Made by a program: the position numbers and the translations under genes. The notes beneath the pieces were generated by a model. It was not told the origin of the DNA, did no database searches, and saw nothing but the letters and a program-made list of their open reading frames with translations. A stretch of DNA of 64,000 bases from REEP01 sp964517265 (GTDB lineage Bacteria > Pseudomonadota > Alphaproteobacteria > Rhodospirillales > Defluviicoccaceae), in assembly GCA_964517265.1 (NCBI GenBank), contig CAZFBS010000010.1, forward strand, positions 1-64,000, in the 5' to 3' direction. Positions within the stretch are counted from its first letter, which is position 1, and the number at the start of each line of letters is the position of its first letter. Below are positions 45,226-53,961 of this stretch, piece by piece.

Positions 45226-45981
45226 ATGAAGGCAATGAATTTTGCCATCGCGCTGCTGCTCATCCTCGTTGCTTTTTGCACAGTGCCGCTCATTGCCCTG
45301 CGCGCGGCCCAGGCTCAAATCATCGCCGACATCTCGGATCACCTAATTGCCGTCACCACCGGATTCTCAGGCGCCGAGCTGCTGTTGTTCGGTGCTGCCG
45401 AGAGAGGCACTGTGGTGGTGGTGGTACGCGGCCCCCGTGGACCCTTTGTTGTTCGGCGCAAGGCGCGGGTTGCAGGCATTTGGATCAACCGAGCCGAGAT
45501 GACCTTCAAGAATGTGCCGCGCTATTACGCAATTGCTTCAAGCGAACCTTTGGACACTATTCCTGCCGCGGTTCGGGCACGTCACGAAATGGGCGTCGAC
45601 GCGCTGAATATTCAAGCGCCTCAGAATGAGCGACCGGAGCGGATTGCCCGCTACCGTCAGGCGCTGATCCGCAACATGCAGAATGACAACCTGTACTACC
45701 GGGAACCGGCGCGCGTGAATTTTCTTGGCGCCCAGCTGTTTCGCGTGGATGTCTGGTTTCCGGCCAATGCGCCGGTGGGGCTCTATGAGGTCTCTGTCTA
45801 TCTCGTTCAGGACGGCGACGTCATTAGTGCGCAAAGCAGCCCCTTGCATGTCAGCAGACTGGGTTTCGAGGCATGGATCTTCGACTTTGCGCATCGGCGT
45901 CCCTTGTTCTATGGTGTCCTTGCCATTGTGCTCGCAGTGATGGCAGGATGGGCAGCGAGCGTCATTTTCCGCAAAGAGTAG
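45226..45981 (+). CDS. TIGR02186 family transmembrane protein
   Basis: A 251-residue protein with an N-terminal signal anchor (MKAMNFAIALLLILVAFCTV), a periplasmic domain of about 190 residues, and a C-terminal membrane helix (about 225-247). The segment IADISDHLIAVTTGFSGAELLLFGA and the central VWFPANAPVGLYEVSVYLVQDG match the TIGR02186/Alph_Pro_TM family, found in Alphaproteobacteria, usually next to a TSUP-type sulfite/anion exporter. No exporter is adjacent here. The start is set at ATG 45226; the longer frame from 45097 adds 43 residues with no family character. The universal stress gene begins four bases after its stop. Confidence 0.84.
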   Translation: MKAMNFAIALLLILVAFCTVPLIALRAAQAQIIADISDHLIAVTTGFSGAELLLFGAAERGTVVVVVRGPRGPFVVRRKARVAGIWINRAEMTFKNVPRYYAIASSEPLDTIPAAVRARHEMGVDALNIQAPQNERPERIARYRQALIRNMQNDNLYYREPARVNFLGAQLFRVDVWFPANAPVGLYEVSVYLVQDGDVISAQSSPLHVSRLGFEAWIFDFAHRRPLFYGVLAIVLAVMAGWAASVIFRKE

Positions 45982-45984
45982 GCC

Positions 45985-46512
45985 GTGGGCTCTTACCCTA
46001 GTCAGGAGGATCACCGCACTGAAGCGGAGCCTCCCGAACCTTCCTCGCAACCGGCCACCCGGACGTTCCTTTGCGTCGTCGACGAAAGCGAGGAACTTCA
46101 TCAAGCGCTACGGTACGCTTGCCGCCGGGCCAGAAGCACGCGCGGGCGGGTCGCCTTGCTCTATGTTATTGAACCGGTCGAATTCCAGCACTGGATGGCG
46201 GTCAGCCACCTGATGGAAGAGGAACGCCGGGAACAGGCAGAGGAAATGCTACAGGTGGTGGCCTCGGTCGTCCAAAAGCTGTCCGGTGCAATGCCAGTCG
46301 TCTACATTCGCGAGGGCAAACTGACGGATACGTTGATGAAGCTGATCGAGGAGGAACCCCACTTCTCGATCCTCGTCGTCGGCGCATCGGCGGGGGGAGA
46401 AGGTCCGGGCCGCTTGATCAATTATGTGATGAAGCGAGTTGGCAAGCTCCCGATCCCGATCACGATCGTTCCCGGCGGCCTGTCCGATGAAGAAATCGAC
46501 GCGATTAGCTGA
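45985..46512 (+). CDS. universal stress protein family
   Basis: A 175-residue single-domain UspA-type protein. The fold starts at TRTFLCVVDESEELHQALRYA, continues VALLYVIEP, and ends with the nucleotide loop LVVGASAGGEGPGRLINYV and PITIVPGG. The G-2x-G-9x-G pattern of ATP-binding Usp proteins is only partly kept, so ATP binding is uncertain. It has about 20 extra polar residues at the N-terminus. The GTG start lies four bases after the preceding stop, so it is co-transcribed with the membrane protein. It converges with rpe, leaving 12 bases. Confidence 0.86.
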   Translation: MGSYPSQEDHRTEAEPPEPSSQPATRTFLCVVDESEELHQALRYACRRARSTRGRVALLYVIEPVEFQHWMAVSHLMEEERREQAEEMLQVVASVVQKLSGAMPVVYIREGKLTDTLMKLIEEEPHFSILVVGASAGGEGPGRLINYVMKRVGKLPIPITIVPGGLSDEEIDAIS

Positions 46513-46524
46513 CGAGGCAGACGT

Positions 46525-47199
46525 TTAAGCCGTCAACCGTGGTTCGCCGGGGCGAAGTGCGTGGATAGCAGCGGCATAATCGTCACGCTGAAACACGGCG
46601 GTGCCGGCCACCAGGACATCGGCACCGGCCCCGACGACGGCCGGTGCAGTTTCCTCATTGACGCCGCCATCCACTTCCAGCTCGATCGGACGATCGCCAA
46701 TCATTTTACGGATGCGGCGAATTTTTTCCAGCTGCGCCGGAATGAAACTTTGGCCACCGAAGCCCGGGTTGACTGACATCACCAATATCAAATCGAGACG
46801 GTCGAGGACATGCTCGATCACGGCTTCCGATGTCGCCGGGTTCAATGATACTCCTGCTTTCTTGCCAAGCCCCCGGATGACCTGGAGGCTCCGGTCGAGA
46901 TGAAGGTCGGCTTCCGCGTGGACGGTGATGATGTCCGCGCCAGCGGCGGCGAACTCGGCGAGGTAGGGTTGAGCGGGATTGATCATCAGGTGGACGTCAA
47001 ACGGTTTGGCGGTCCAGGGACGGATCGCGCGAAGCACAACCGGTCCAAAGGTCAAGTTCGGGACGAAATGTCCATCCATGACATCGACATGGACGTAATC
47101 ACATCCGGCGGTATCAATGGCACGCACCTCCTCGCCAAGACGCGCAAAATCGGCCGAAAGGATCGATGGGGCAACCTTGACTTTGCCAGACGTCGGCAT
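46525..47199 (-). CDS. rpe: ribulose-phosphate 3-epimerase
   Basis: Rpe interconverts ribulose-5-phosphate and xylulose-5-phosphate in the pentose phosphate and Calvin cycles. The TIM barrel carries VAPSILSADFARLGEEV, the metal/catalytic YVHVDVMDGHFVPNLTFGP, FDVHLM, SVNPGFGGQSFI, and IELEVDGGVN; all catalytic residues are in place. Two starts compete: GTG 47217, which would overlap the fba stop, and ATG 47199, six codons later and five bases past the fba stop. The second is preferred. Rpe is last in prk-tkt-fba-rpe, an order that points to Calvin-cycle use (CbbE) in addition to the pentose phosphate pathway. Confidence 0.95.
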   Translation of the reverse strand: MPTSGKVKVAPSILSADFARLGEEVRAIDTAGCDYVHVDVMDGHFVPNLTFGPVVLRAIRPWTAKPFDVHLMINPAQPYLAEFAAAGADIITVHAEADLHLDRSLQVIRGLGKKAGVSLNPATSEAVIEHVLDRLDLILVMSVNPGFGGQSFIPAQLEKIRRIRKMIGDRPIELEVDGGVNEETAPAVVGAGADVLVAGTAVFQRDDYAAAIHALRPGEPRLTA

Positions 47200-47203
47200 C
47201 GGA

Positions 47204-48217
47204 TCAGGCGGCTTCACCTGTATACGAGCCGCTGCAGGCTTCGCTGTTCAACATTGCGCGACGCAAGAGCCGCTGCTGCGCGGCAACCACGTTCACCGCC
47301 GATCCGCTCCAGGCTTTCAAGGCTTGATCCTGAAGAGCCCGGCCATAGGAGAAGCTGAGAGTCCAGGGATGCGGGCCGAAGCGGGCGTTCATTGCATTCA
47401 GGTGCTCCGTCGCCCGCTCGCTGCTCTGGCCGCCGGAAAGAAACACAATCCCCGGCACCGCCGCCGGCACCTTCCGCCTCAGGCAATGAAGCGTCCGCTC
47501 GGCCACCTCATCGACCGTCGCCTGATAATCACAGTCCTTGCCGGCAAGCACCATGTTGGGCTTGAGCAACATGCCTTCCAGCACGACCCGCTGCTCGAAC
47601 AATTCATCGAAGACGGCATGAAGAACGCGCCTCGTGACGTCCTCGCACACGTCGATGTCGTGACGCCCATCCATCAGCACTTCCGGCTCCACGATCGGCA
47701 CCAGCCCCCCCTCCTGACAGAGGGCGGCGTAGCGTGCCAGCGCATGGGCATTGGTCGCGATTGCGGTCGCGGTTGGAAGCCCGTCAGCAATAGCAATCAC
47801 CGCACGCCATTTGGCGAACCGAGCACCGAGATCGCGGTACTCGGCGATTCGCTCCCGCAGCCCATCAAGACCCTCCGTCACTGTCTCTCCCGGACAGCCG
47901 GCAAGCGACTTAGCGCCGGTATCGACCTTGATGCCGGGAATGATATGCTGCTGTCTCAACACCTCAACGAAGGGGATTCCGTCAGCGGCTGATTGCCGGA
48001 GCGTCTCGTCATGAAGGATCACGCCGGAGATGTACCGGCCCAGGTGCGGCGTCGTGAGCAGCATCTCCCGGTAGCTTTGCCGCGTTTCGTACGACGAGTC
48101 GACGCCAACCGACCCCAGCCGCTTGGTGATTGTGCCGGTGCTCTCGTCCGCGGCCAGAATTCCCTTTCCCGTCTTGACCAGAGATTGGGCTGTTTCCTCC
48201 AGTTCCGCGCGTGTCAT
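47204..48217 (-). CDS. class I fructose-bisphosphate aldolase
   Basis: A 337-residue class I aldolase splitting fructose-1,6- or sedoheptulose-1,7-bisphosphate through a Schiff base. The family start GKGILAADESTGTITKRL and the Schiff-base lysine in LEGMLLKPNMVLAGK are seen, with the EPEVLMDG loop and the C-terminal SFSYGRALQDQALKAW. Class I enzymes do not need a metal. It resembles animal/plant-type class I enzymes, found also in some autotrophic bacteria as a Calvin-cycle aldolase (CbbA). It overlaps or abuts rpe and starts 31 bases after tkt, inside one operon. Confidence 0.95.
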   Translation of the reverse strand: MTRAELEETAQSLVKTGKGILAADESTGTITKRLGSVGVDSSYETRQSYREMLLTTPHLGRYISGVILHDETLRQSAADGIPFVEVLRQQHIIPGIKVDTGAKSLAGCPGETVTEGLDGLRERIAEYRDLGARFAKWRAVIAIADGLPTATAIATNAHALARYAALCQEGGLVPIVEPEVLMDGRHDIDVCEDVTRRVLHAVFDELFEQRVVLEGMLLKPNMVLAGKDCDYQATVDEVAERTLHCLRRKVPAAVPGIVFLSGGQSSERATEHLNAMNARFGPHPWTLSFSYGRALQDQALKAWSGSAVNVVAAQQRLLRRAMLNSEACSGSYTGEAA

Positions 48218-48248
48218 TGTGCGTCAATCCTCGTCCAGCACGCCGGCT

Positions 48249-50354
48249 CTAGCCGACGACGTCGATTCCGAACCGGGAAGCCGGCCGACGGTCAGCAACC
48301 CGCCTTCGTGCCACCGCCTCCCTGGCCTTGGCAACGACATTTTCTGCCGTAATCCCGAAGTACTTGAACAAGACCGGGGCCGGTGCAGAAAGGCTGAAAT
48401 CCTTCAGTCCAATGAAGATCCCGTTCTCGCCGATATATTTATCCCAGCCGGGAGAGATTGCCGCCTCGACAGCAAGCCGGATGCCGTGCGGCCAGCGCGG
48501 ACCCAGAACCTCCTGCCGATATTTCTCCGGCTGCATGTCGAACAACTCCCAACACGGCATCGAAACCACGGCGGTCGCAATTCCTTCCGCCTGCAGCATC
48601 TCCCGGGCGGCAACCGCGACATGCACCTCCGAACCGGTCGCGAGCAGTGTCACCTCACGCTCACCACCGTCCGCCTCGTGCAACACGTAAGCGCCGCGGG
48701 CACACAGGTTGACGCTGACGTGCTCGGTCCGAACCGCCGGCACCGCCTGCCGGGTCAAAGCGAGACATGAAGGTACATCGTATTCAGTCAAGGCGATTAC
48801 CCAGCATTCGAATGTCTCCACCGCGTCAGCGGGACGGAACACAAGCAGATTGGGCATCACCCGCAAGCTTGCCAGCGTTTCGGAAGGGTGATGGGTCGGC
48901 CCGTCTTCGCCCACGCCGATCGAGTCGTGGGTGAGAACATAGATCACGCGCTGCTTCATCAGCGCGGACATCCGGATCGCCCCGCGCATATAGTCGGCAA
49001 AAACCAGGAACGTGCCGCCGTAGGGAATGAACCCCCCATGAAGGGCCATGCCGTTCATGATCGCGGCCATCGCATGCTCGCGAACACCATAATGAATGTA
49101 GCGGCCGGTGAAATCGCCGGGCCTGATATCAACGGTGTGCGAGGTCTGGGTAAAGACCGAGTCCGAAAGATCCGCCGAACCGCCGATAATCTCGGGAAAT
49201 GTAGCAGTCAGGATCTCCAGGGCTTGGCCCGATGCTTTCCGCGTTGCCCACTTTGGCTGCTCGCCGGCAAGCCTGTGCTTGAACTCGTTCAGCGGGACCT
49301 GCCAGTTCGGGGCTAGGCGTCCGCCGCTGGTTCGGTTGAACTCGGCCCGTTTGGCTTCATCAAGCGCCGCAAACCGCTGCTCCCAGCCCTCCCGCTCCGG
49401 AACACTGCGCAGCGCCGCCGCGCGCCAAGCCTTGAGGATATGCTGCGGCACGACGAAAGGAGGATAGGGCCAGTTCAGCGTTCTCCGAACGCCGGCAACT
49501 TCTTCTTCTCCCAGCGGCGCGCCATGGGTCGCAGACGTACCCGCCTTTGTCGGTGCCCCCTTTCCGATGGTCGTTCGGCAGGCGATCAGGGACGGCTTGT
49601 CAGACATTCTCGCCTTGGCGATCGCTTCGGCAACCGCAATTGGATCGTCCCCGTCAACCGTTTGGGCATCCCAGCCGGACGCCTCGAACCGCGCCAGTTG
49701 ATTGTCGCCGGTGGTCAAAGAGGTGGGCCCATCGATAGAAATCCGGTTGTCGTCCCACAGCACGATCAACTTGGCGAGACGATAGAAGCCAGCAAAGGAG
49801 ATGGCTTCCTGACTGAGGCCTTCCATCAAACAGCCGTCGCCAACAACACAATAGGTGTAATGATCGACGATCTCGTCCCCCCACCGCGCCTGACGAAGAC
49901 GCTCGGCCAGGGCCATCCCGACCGCGTTGGCCAAACCCTGGGCGAGCGGCCCGGTGGTAGTTTCTATGCCGCGAGCAGCCCCGTACTCCGGATGGCCCGG
50001 CGTCTTTGAATTCAACTGGCGAAAGTTTTTGATCTCGTCGATCGTAATGTCTTCAAACCCTGTCAGATAGAACAGCGAATACAGCAACATCGAGCCGTGG
50101 CCGGCCGAGAGGATAAAGCGGTCGCGATCTTCCCACTCAGGCTTTTTGGGATCGTATTTCAGGAACTGCTGCCACAGAACGGTCACGACATTGGCCATTC
50201 CCATTGGCAACCCCGGATGCCCCGACTGCGCGCGTTCGACGGCATCGGCCGACAGGATCCGAATGGCATTGACCATTTCTTCATGACTTGCCAGCGGTTC
50301 GGTCCCCGGCCCAACCTCTGCCTCGGCAACAGAACTCTGGCTTCTTAAGTTCAT
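48249..50354 (-). CDS. tkt: transketolase
   Basis: A thiamine-diphosphate enzyme moving two-carbon units among sugar phosphates. The 701-residue protein shows VERAQSGHPGLPMGMA, the TPP motif GDGCLMEG...WDDNRISIDG, GKGAPTKAGTSATHG, and the pyrimidine-domain VREHAMAAIMNGMALHGG with the key Glu. Length and layout are normal. The start is placed at ATG 50354 with GAGGAG nine bases upstream, a site that overlaps the prk stop; an earlier ATG (50378) is possible. It follows prk by about 13 bases and precedes fba. In the Calvin cycle it would be CbbT. Confidence 0.95.
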   Translation of the reverse strand: MNLRSQSSVAEAEVGPGTEPLASHEEMVNAIRILSADAVERAQSGHPGLPMGMANVVTVLWQQFLKYDPKKPEWEDRDRFILSAGHGSMLLYSLFYLTGFEDITIDEIKNFRQLNSKTPGHPEYGAARGIETTTGPLAQGLANAVGMALAERLRQARWGDEIVDHYTYCVVGDGCLMEGLSQEAISFAGFYRLAKLIVLWDDNRISIDGPTSLTTGDNQLARFEASGWDAQTVDGDDPIAVAEAIAKARMSDKPSLIACRTTIGKGAPTKAGTSATHGAPLGEEEVAGVRRTLNWPYPPFVVPQHILKAWRAAALRSVPEREGWEQRFAALDEAKRAEFNRTSGGRLAPNWQVPLNEFKHRLAGEQPKWATRKASGQALEILTATFPEIIGGSADLSDSVFTQTSHTVDIRPGDFTGRYIHYGVREHAMAAIMNGMALHGGFIPYGGTFLVFADYMRGAIRMSALMKQRVIYVLTHDSIGVGEDGPTHHPSETLASLRVMPNLLVFRPADAVETFECWVIALTEYDVPSCLALTRQAVPAVRTEHVSVNLCARGAYVLHEADGGEREVTLLATGSEVHVAVAAREMLQAEGIATAVVSMPCWELFDMQPEKYRQEVLGPRWPHGIRLAVEAAISPGWDKYIGENGIFIGLKDFSLSAPAPVLFKYFGITAENVVAKAREAVARRRVADRRPASRFGIDVVG

Positions 50355-50367
50355 CAGTGGCGTCTCC

Positions 50368-51345
50368 TCAGCTGACATGGTGCGCCAATGCCGCATTCAT
50401 GAGGTAGTGAGTAATCAGCAGCTGCGACAATGCCAAAGGATGGCTGCGGCGAATCTTCGCCTCGCCGTCATAAAATGCTCCCAGCAGAGCATCAGGATTC
50501 CTCGTCGTCGGAATGAGGTTCCACAGTCTTTCCTTCATCTGCTCGGCATGCCGGTCCTCGATCAGCCCTAGAATATGCAGAACGTCGACAGGCCGTCCGT
50601 CGACATCTCGCGACAACTCAAGTCGAAAGCCCTCGTCAGCGCCAATTTCCAGCACCGGGGTCAAATCGAGATGGGGCAGGGTCGGCCGCAGAACATGAGC
50701 GGCATTGAGGCCTGTGCCGATTTCATCCGGATTGCTGTCCGGCGGATAAAAGCCGATCACCATGTCTGCAAACGCCCGCTGCGGCACAATATAGCGCTCA
50801 CTGTCTCTGTTCAGAGCCTCCAGAGACGCCATCACCTGTTCAACGGTATAGCCGCCCAGAGTTGTGTCGCGCTGAAATTTCCACTTCAGGCGAAGTTGCT
50901 CCTTTGGCTCTAGATACAACTTGACGTCGTATGCATCCCGCAGCGCAGGCGTTGCATAGCCGAGACCGCCCTCTAGAATGATGAACGGCTTAGGCGCGAC
51001 ATACTCCGGCGCCTCTAGCGTTCCTCCGTTATGATTATAGATGGGTTTCAGCACCGGCGCCCCGGACCTTAGCAGTGCCACGTGCTGTTCAAGAATATCG
51101 AGGTAATTGCATTCGGGATCGTGAGGCGTGATTCCCGACTTTGCCCGCTCGGCGCGGGCAAATTTGTGGTAATCGTCAACGCAAATCACGAGAGTCCGCT
51201 CGCGCCCCAGAACTTCCGCGAGACCCGCGGCCATCGTGCTCTTGCCGGTACCGGAATCACCGACGATGCCGATAATGACCGGCTTAGATGCCGCAGAGAA
51301 ATCCGGTTGCAGAAAATGATGTTGGGATGGGGAGCCAAGCGACAT
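50368..51345 (-). CDS. phosphoribulokinase, class II (cyanobacterial/plant-like)
   Basis: A 325-residue P-loop kinase of the phosphoribulokinase/uridine kinase family. Features: GDSGTGKST (Walker A), ICVDDYHKFARAERA, KPIYNHNGGTLEAPE, IILEGGLG, and the EQVMASLEALNRDSERYIVPQRAFADMVI helix-loop. The layout fits class II enzymes of plants and cyanobacteria rather than the shorter class I enzymes of most proteobacteria; the substrate loop reads EGGLG instead of EGLHP. It heads prk-tkt-fba-rpe, so ribulose-5-phosphate phosphorylation is likely, but uridine kinase-like activity is a conceivable alternative. No RuBisCO gene lies within the window. Confidence 0.8.
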   Translation of the reverse strand: MSLGSPSQHHFLQPDFSAASKPVIIGIVGDSGTGKSTMAAGLAEVLGRERTLVICVDDYHKFARAERAKSGITPHDPECNYLDILEQHVALLRSGAPVLKPIYNHNGGTLEAPEYVAPKPFIILEGGLGYATPALRDAYDVKLYLEPKEQLRLKWKFQRDTTLGGYTVEQVMASLEALNRDSERYIVPQRAFADMVIGFYPPDSNPDEIGTGLNAAHVLRPTLPHLDLTPVLEIGADEGFRLELSRDVDGRPVDVLHILGLIEDRHAEQMKERLWNLIPTTRNPDALLGAFYDGEAKIRRSHPLALSQLLITHYLMNAALAHHVS

Positions 51346-51496
51346 CGAAAGCCTGATCACTGGGTTGGTGTTGCGTGGCGCTTCAGCCGCCTCTTTCGGA
51401 ACACTCGCGCGAGCGTCTCACTAGATACCGCAAAGCTGCAGGTTTGGAAACCCTGGCTGCCAAGCAGCAGCCAGCGCTGGCGACGCGCGGATTATG

Positions 51497-51574
51497 TGGG
51501 GCGAGAGATGGGATTTGAACCCACGACCCCCTGGACCACAACCAGGTGCTCTAACCAACTGAGCTACTCCCGCC
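51497..51574 (-). tRNA. tRNA-His (anticodon GTG)
   Basis: On the minus strand the acceptor GCGGGAG pairs with CTCTCGC (one G-U). The 5' extra G (-1) faces discriminator C73, the identity element unique to histidine tRNA. The anticodon stem CCTGG/CCAGG encloses TTGTGGT (anticodon GTG), and the T-arm is GGTTCAAATCC. CCA is encoded at 51497-51499. Confidence 0.97.
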
Positions 51575-51585
51575 ACTGAGCGCCT

Positions 51586-51614
51586 GAAATAAGCCCAGGT
51601 TACGATCGGGTCAA
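51586..51614 (-). promoter_or_regulatory. sigma-70-type promoter for tRNA-His
   Basis: On the minus strand TTGACC (51614-51609) and TATTTC (51591-51586) are separated by 17 bases, and the tRNA 5' end is 11 bases beyond the -10 box. Near-consensus -35 with correct spacing. Confidence 0.6.
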
Positions 51615-51709
51615 GCACGGCCCTCGGCCGTGAGGGCGCGTCTTTGTCAATTTGGAAAGGCGCCTCCAGCAGCCCGGGACCTGCGGCGGCGCCTCACGCT
51701 TGTTCTGCC

Positions 51710-52630
51710 TCATGCTTCCTCTGGCGACGGCGCGGAACTGCGACACCCCGACAGAGCTTGCTCCCGAACCTGCAGTTGATCTTGCAGCCGCTCGACCTGA
51801 ACCCGAAGCGCTCGCAACTCCATCAAGATATCATGGCGCTCATCGCTGGCGTGCGCTTCGGTTTTTGCCTGCTCTGCTTCGTGCTGCGACTGCATTGCGC
51901 TGACAACCACGGCAATGAACAGGTTCAATACGGTAAAGGTGGCGATCAAAATGAACGGCACGAAGAACATCCAGGCGTACGGATAGACTTCCATCACCGG
52001 GCGGACAATGCCCATCGACCAGCTCTCCAGAGTCATGATCTGGAACAGGGAGTACAGGCTGGCAGGAATCGATCCGAACCACTCAGGAAATGCGGAGCCG
52101 AATATCTTCGTCGCCATCACTGCCATGACGTAGAAAATCAGCCCAAGCAAGGCAACGATGGAACTGATGCCCGGAATAGCGGACAGCAATGCCTGGACGA
52201 CCATGCGCATCTTCGGCACCGCTGAAATGATTCGAAGCACCCGGAGAACCCGCAATGCTCGCAGAACGGCAAAGCCTGACGTTGCGGGTGCCAGGGCAAG
52301 GCCAACAACCAAGAAGTCAAAGATATTCCACGGTTCGCGAAAGAACCGAAACCCATGCGCAAACATTCTCGCAAGGATTTCCGCAACGAAGATCGACAAC
52401 ATCACCCGATCCGCGGCGAGCAGCAAAGAACCCGCGACCTCCATTGCCGTCGGCGAGGTCTCCAGCCCAAGGGTGATCGCGTTCAAAATGATGATGGCCA
52501 TGATCGCCTTTTGAAACCGAGCCGACTCGACAATCATTCCCACCCGTGCCCTCACGCGGGCGATCTGCGAATCCCCCACCTCCTCCTTCTGTCCGGGTAC
52601 CGGATCTGCCTCAATGTGACCGTCCGTCAT
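51710..52630 (-). CDS. bacterial voltage-gated sodium channel (NavBac/NaChBac type)
   Basis: A 306-residue one-repeat, six-helix voltage-gated cation channel. The S4 helix has four arginines spaced by three (R124, R127, R130, R133 in VLRALRVLRVLRII). The pore helix and selectivity filter read FQIMTLESWSMG (filter TLESWS at 200-205), identical at key positions to NaChBac, so sodium selectivity is expected. S6 ends TFTVLNLFIAVVVSAM, and a C-terminal coiled coil (about 265-295) would tetramerise it. The frame is open to 53269, but the upstream part overlaps an opposing gene; ATG 52630 has AGGTGA upstream. Confidence 0.92.
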   Translation of the reverse strand: MTDGHIEADPVPGQKEEVGDSQIARVRARVGMIVESARFQKAIMAIIILNAITLGLETSPTAMEVAGSLLLAADRVMLSIFVAEILARMFAHGFRFFREPWNIFDFLVVGLALAPATSGFAVLRALRVLRVLRIISAVPKMRMVVQALLSAIPGISSIVALLGLIFYVMAVMATKIFGSAFPEWFGSIPASLYSLFQIMTLESWSMGIVRPVMEVYPYAWMFFVPFILIATFTVLNLFIAVVVSAMQSQHEAEQAKTEAHASDERHDILMELRALRVQVERLQDQLQVREQALSGCRSSAPSPEEA

Positions 52631-52888
52631 GTCACCTGTCCCACCCTTTGCGCAGTGCCGCAGTTCATCATGCCACTCTTCATCCTGCTGCTGCATTGGA
52701 GCCGTCCTACTCCTGCTGCGGAATGCGCGCATGCCGCATATATCGCCGATACGCCTTGGCGCAATGGGTTGTCGGCGTGGGGCCGCTTGTGTCGGCTGGC
52801 GACACCACAATGACACAGGGGCGGGTTTCGACCGGGTTCTTGCGCTACATTGTATCTTCTTTAGCTCGGGTACAGGAGGAAGCCGACT

Positions 52889-53893
52889 GTGGAAACCACG
52901 TCTATTTCCAGAACCGCTCTCAAAGTATCGCGGATCGGTCTCGGCACATGGGCGATCGGCGGGTGGATGTGGGGAGGCACCGACGAGGCCGAGTCGATTG
53001 CCACGATTCGCACCGCTGTCGACTGCGGCATCACGCTGATCGATACCGCGCCTGTCTATGGATTTGGCCGCTCGGAAGAAACTGTCGGCCAGGCGCTGGC
53101 GGACGGCGGCTTGAGAGACAAAGTCGTGATTGCCACCAAGTGTGGCCTCGACTGGGTGCAGGATGAGGGAAAACCGTACCGAAATGCTTCCCGGCAGCGG
53201 ATCTTCAAGGAGGTCGAGGATTCGCTGCGGCGTCTGCGCACAGATGTCATCGACATCTATCAGGTTCATTGGCCGGATTTAGAGACATCCATGGCAGAAA
53301 CTGCCGACGTCATGAAAGAACTTCACGCGCAGGGCAAGATCAAGGCGATCGGCGTCAGCAATTTTTCTCCTGAACAGATGAAGGAGTTTGCAGATGTCGC
53401 GCCACTTCACGTGGCTCAGCCTCCTTTCAACCTGTTCGAGCGGGAAATTGAAAACGATATCCTCCCCTACTGCCGCACCAATGAGATCACGACCCTGACC
53501 TATGGCGCTTTGTGCCGAGGACTGCTCTCGGGAAGAATGACAGCATCCACTACCTTTGCGGGTGACGACTTGCGCACCTTCGATCCCAAGTTCCAGCAGC
53601 CGCGCTACAGCGAGTACCTTGCGGCGGTCGAACGCCTTGACGCGTTTGCCAGAACGGCCTTCAATAAGCAGGTCATTCATCTCGCTCTGCGTTGGGTTCT
53701 AGACCAGCCCGGTGTAAGCACGTGTTTGTGGGGTGCCCGTCATCCGGGTCAACTTGAGCCGGTCAGCGAGATCATGGGTTGGACGCTCGACACCAGTGCC
53801 ATGGCGGAAATCGACAGGATTCTCGAGCAAACGATTTCCCGACCGATTGGGCCGCAGTTCATGGCGCCGCCAACGAAACGGCTGGTGAGGTAG
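52889..53893 (+). CDS. aldo/keto reductase
   Basis: A 334-residue NADPH-dependent TIM-barrel oxidoreductase. The catalytic tetrad is complete: DTAPVYGFGRSEE (Asp and Tyr), IATKCG (Lys), and QVHWPD (His). The N-terminal SRIGLGTWAIGGW and the GVSNFSPEQM loop fit the AKR general type acting on aldehydes, sugars or quinones. The substrate is unknown. The GTG start at 52889 has AGGAGG upstream. It is divergent from the sodium-channel gene across 258 bases and ends 69 bases before a structured candidate RNA. Confidence 0.92.
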   Translation: METTSISRTALKVSRIGLGTWAIGGWMWGGTDEAESIATIRTAVDCGITLIDTAPVYGFGRSEETVGQALADGGLRDKVVIATKCGLDWVQDEGKPYRNASRQRIFKEVEDSLRRLRTDVIDIYQVHWPDLETSMAETADVMKELHAQGKIKAIGVSNFSPEQMKEFADVAPLHVAQPPFNLFEREIENDILPYCRTNEITTLTYGALCRGLLSGRMTASTTFAGDDLRTFDPKFQQPRYSEYLAAVERLDAFARTAFNKQVIHLALRWVLDQPGVSTCLWGARHPGQLEPVSEIMGWTLDTSAMAEIDRILEQTISRPIGPQFMAPPTKRLVR

Positions 53894-53961
53894 CCGGATG
53901 AGATGGCAAACCGACCTTCAAAAAATAATTCGGAGTGGGACAAGAAACATCTTGCCTGGAT

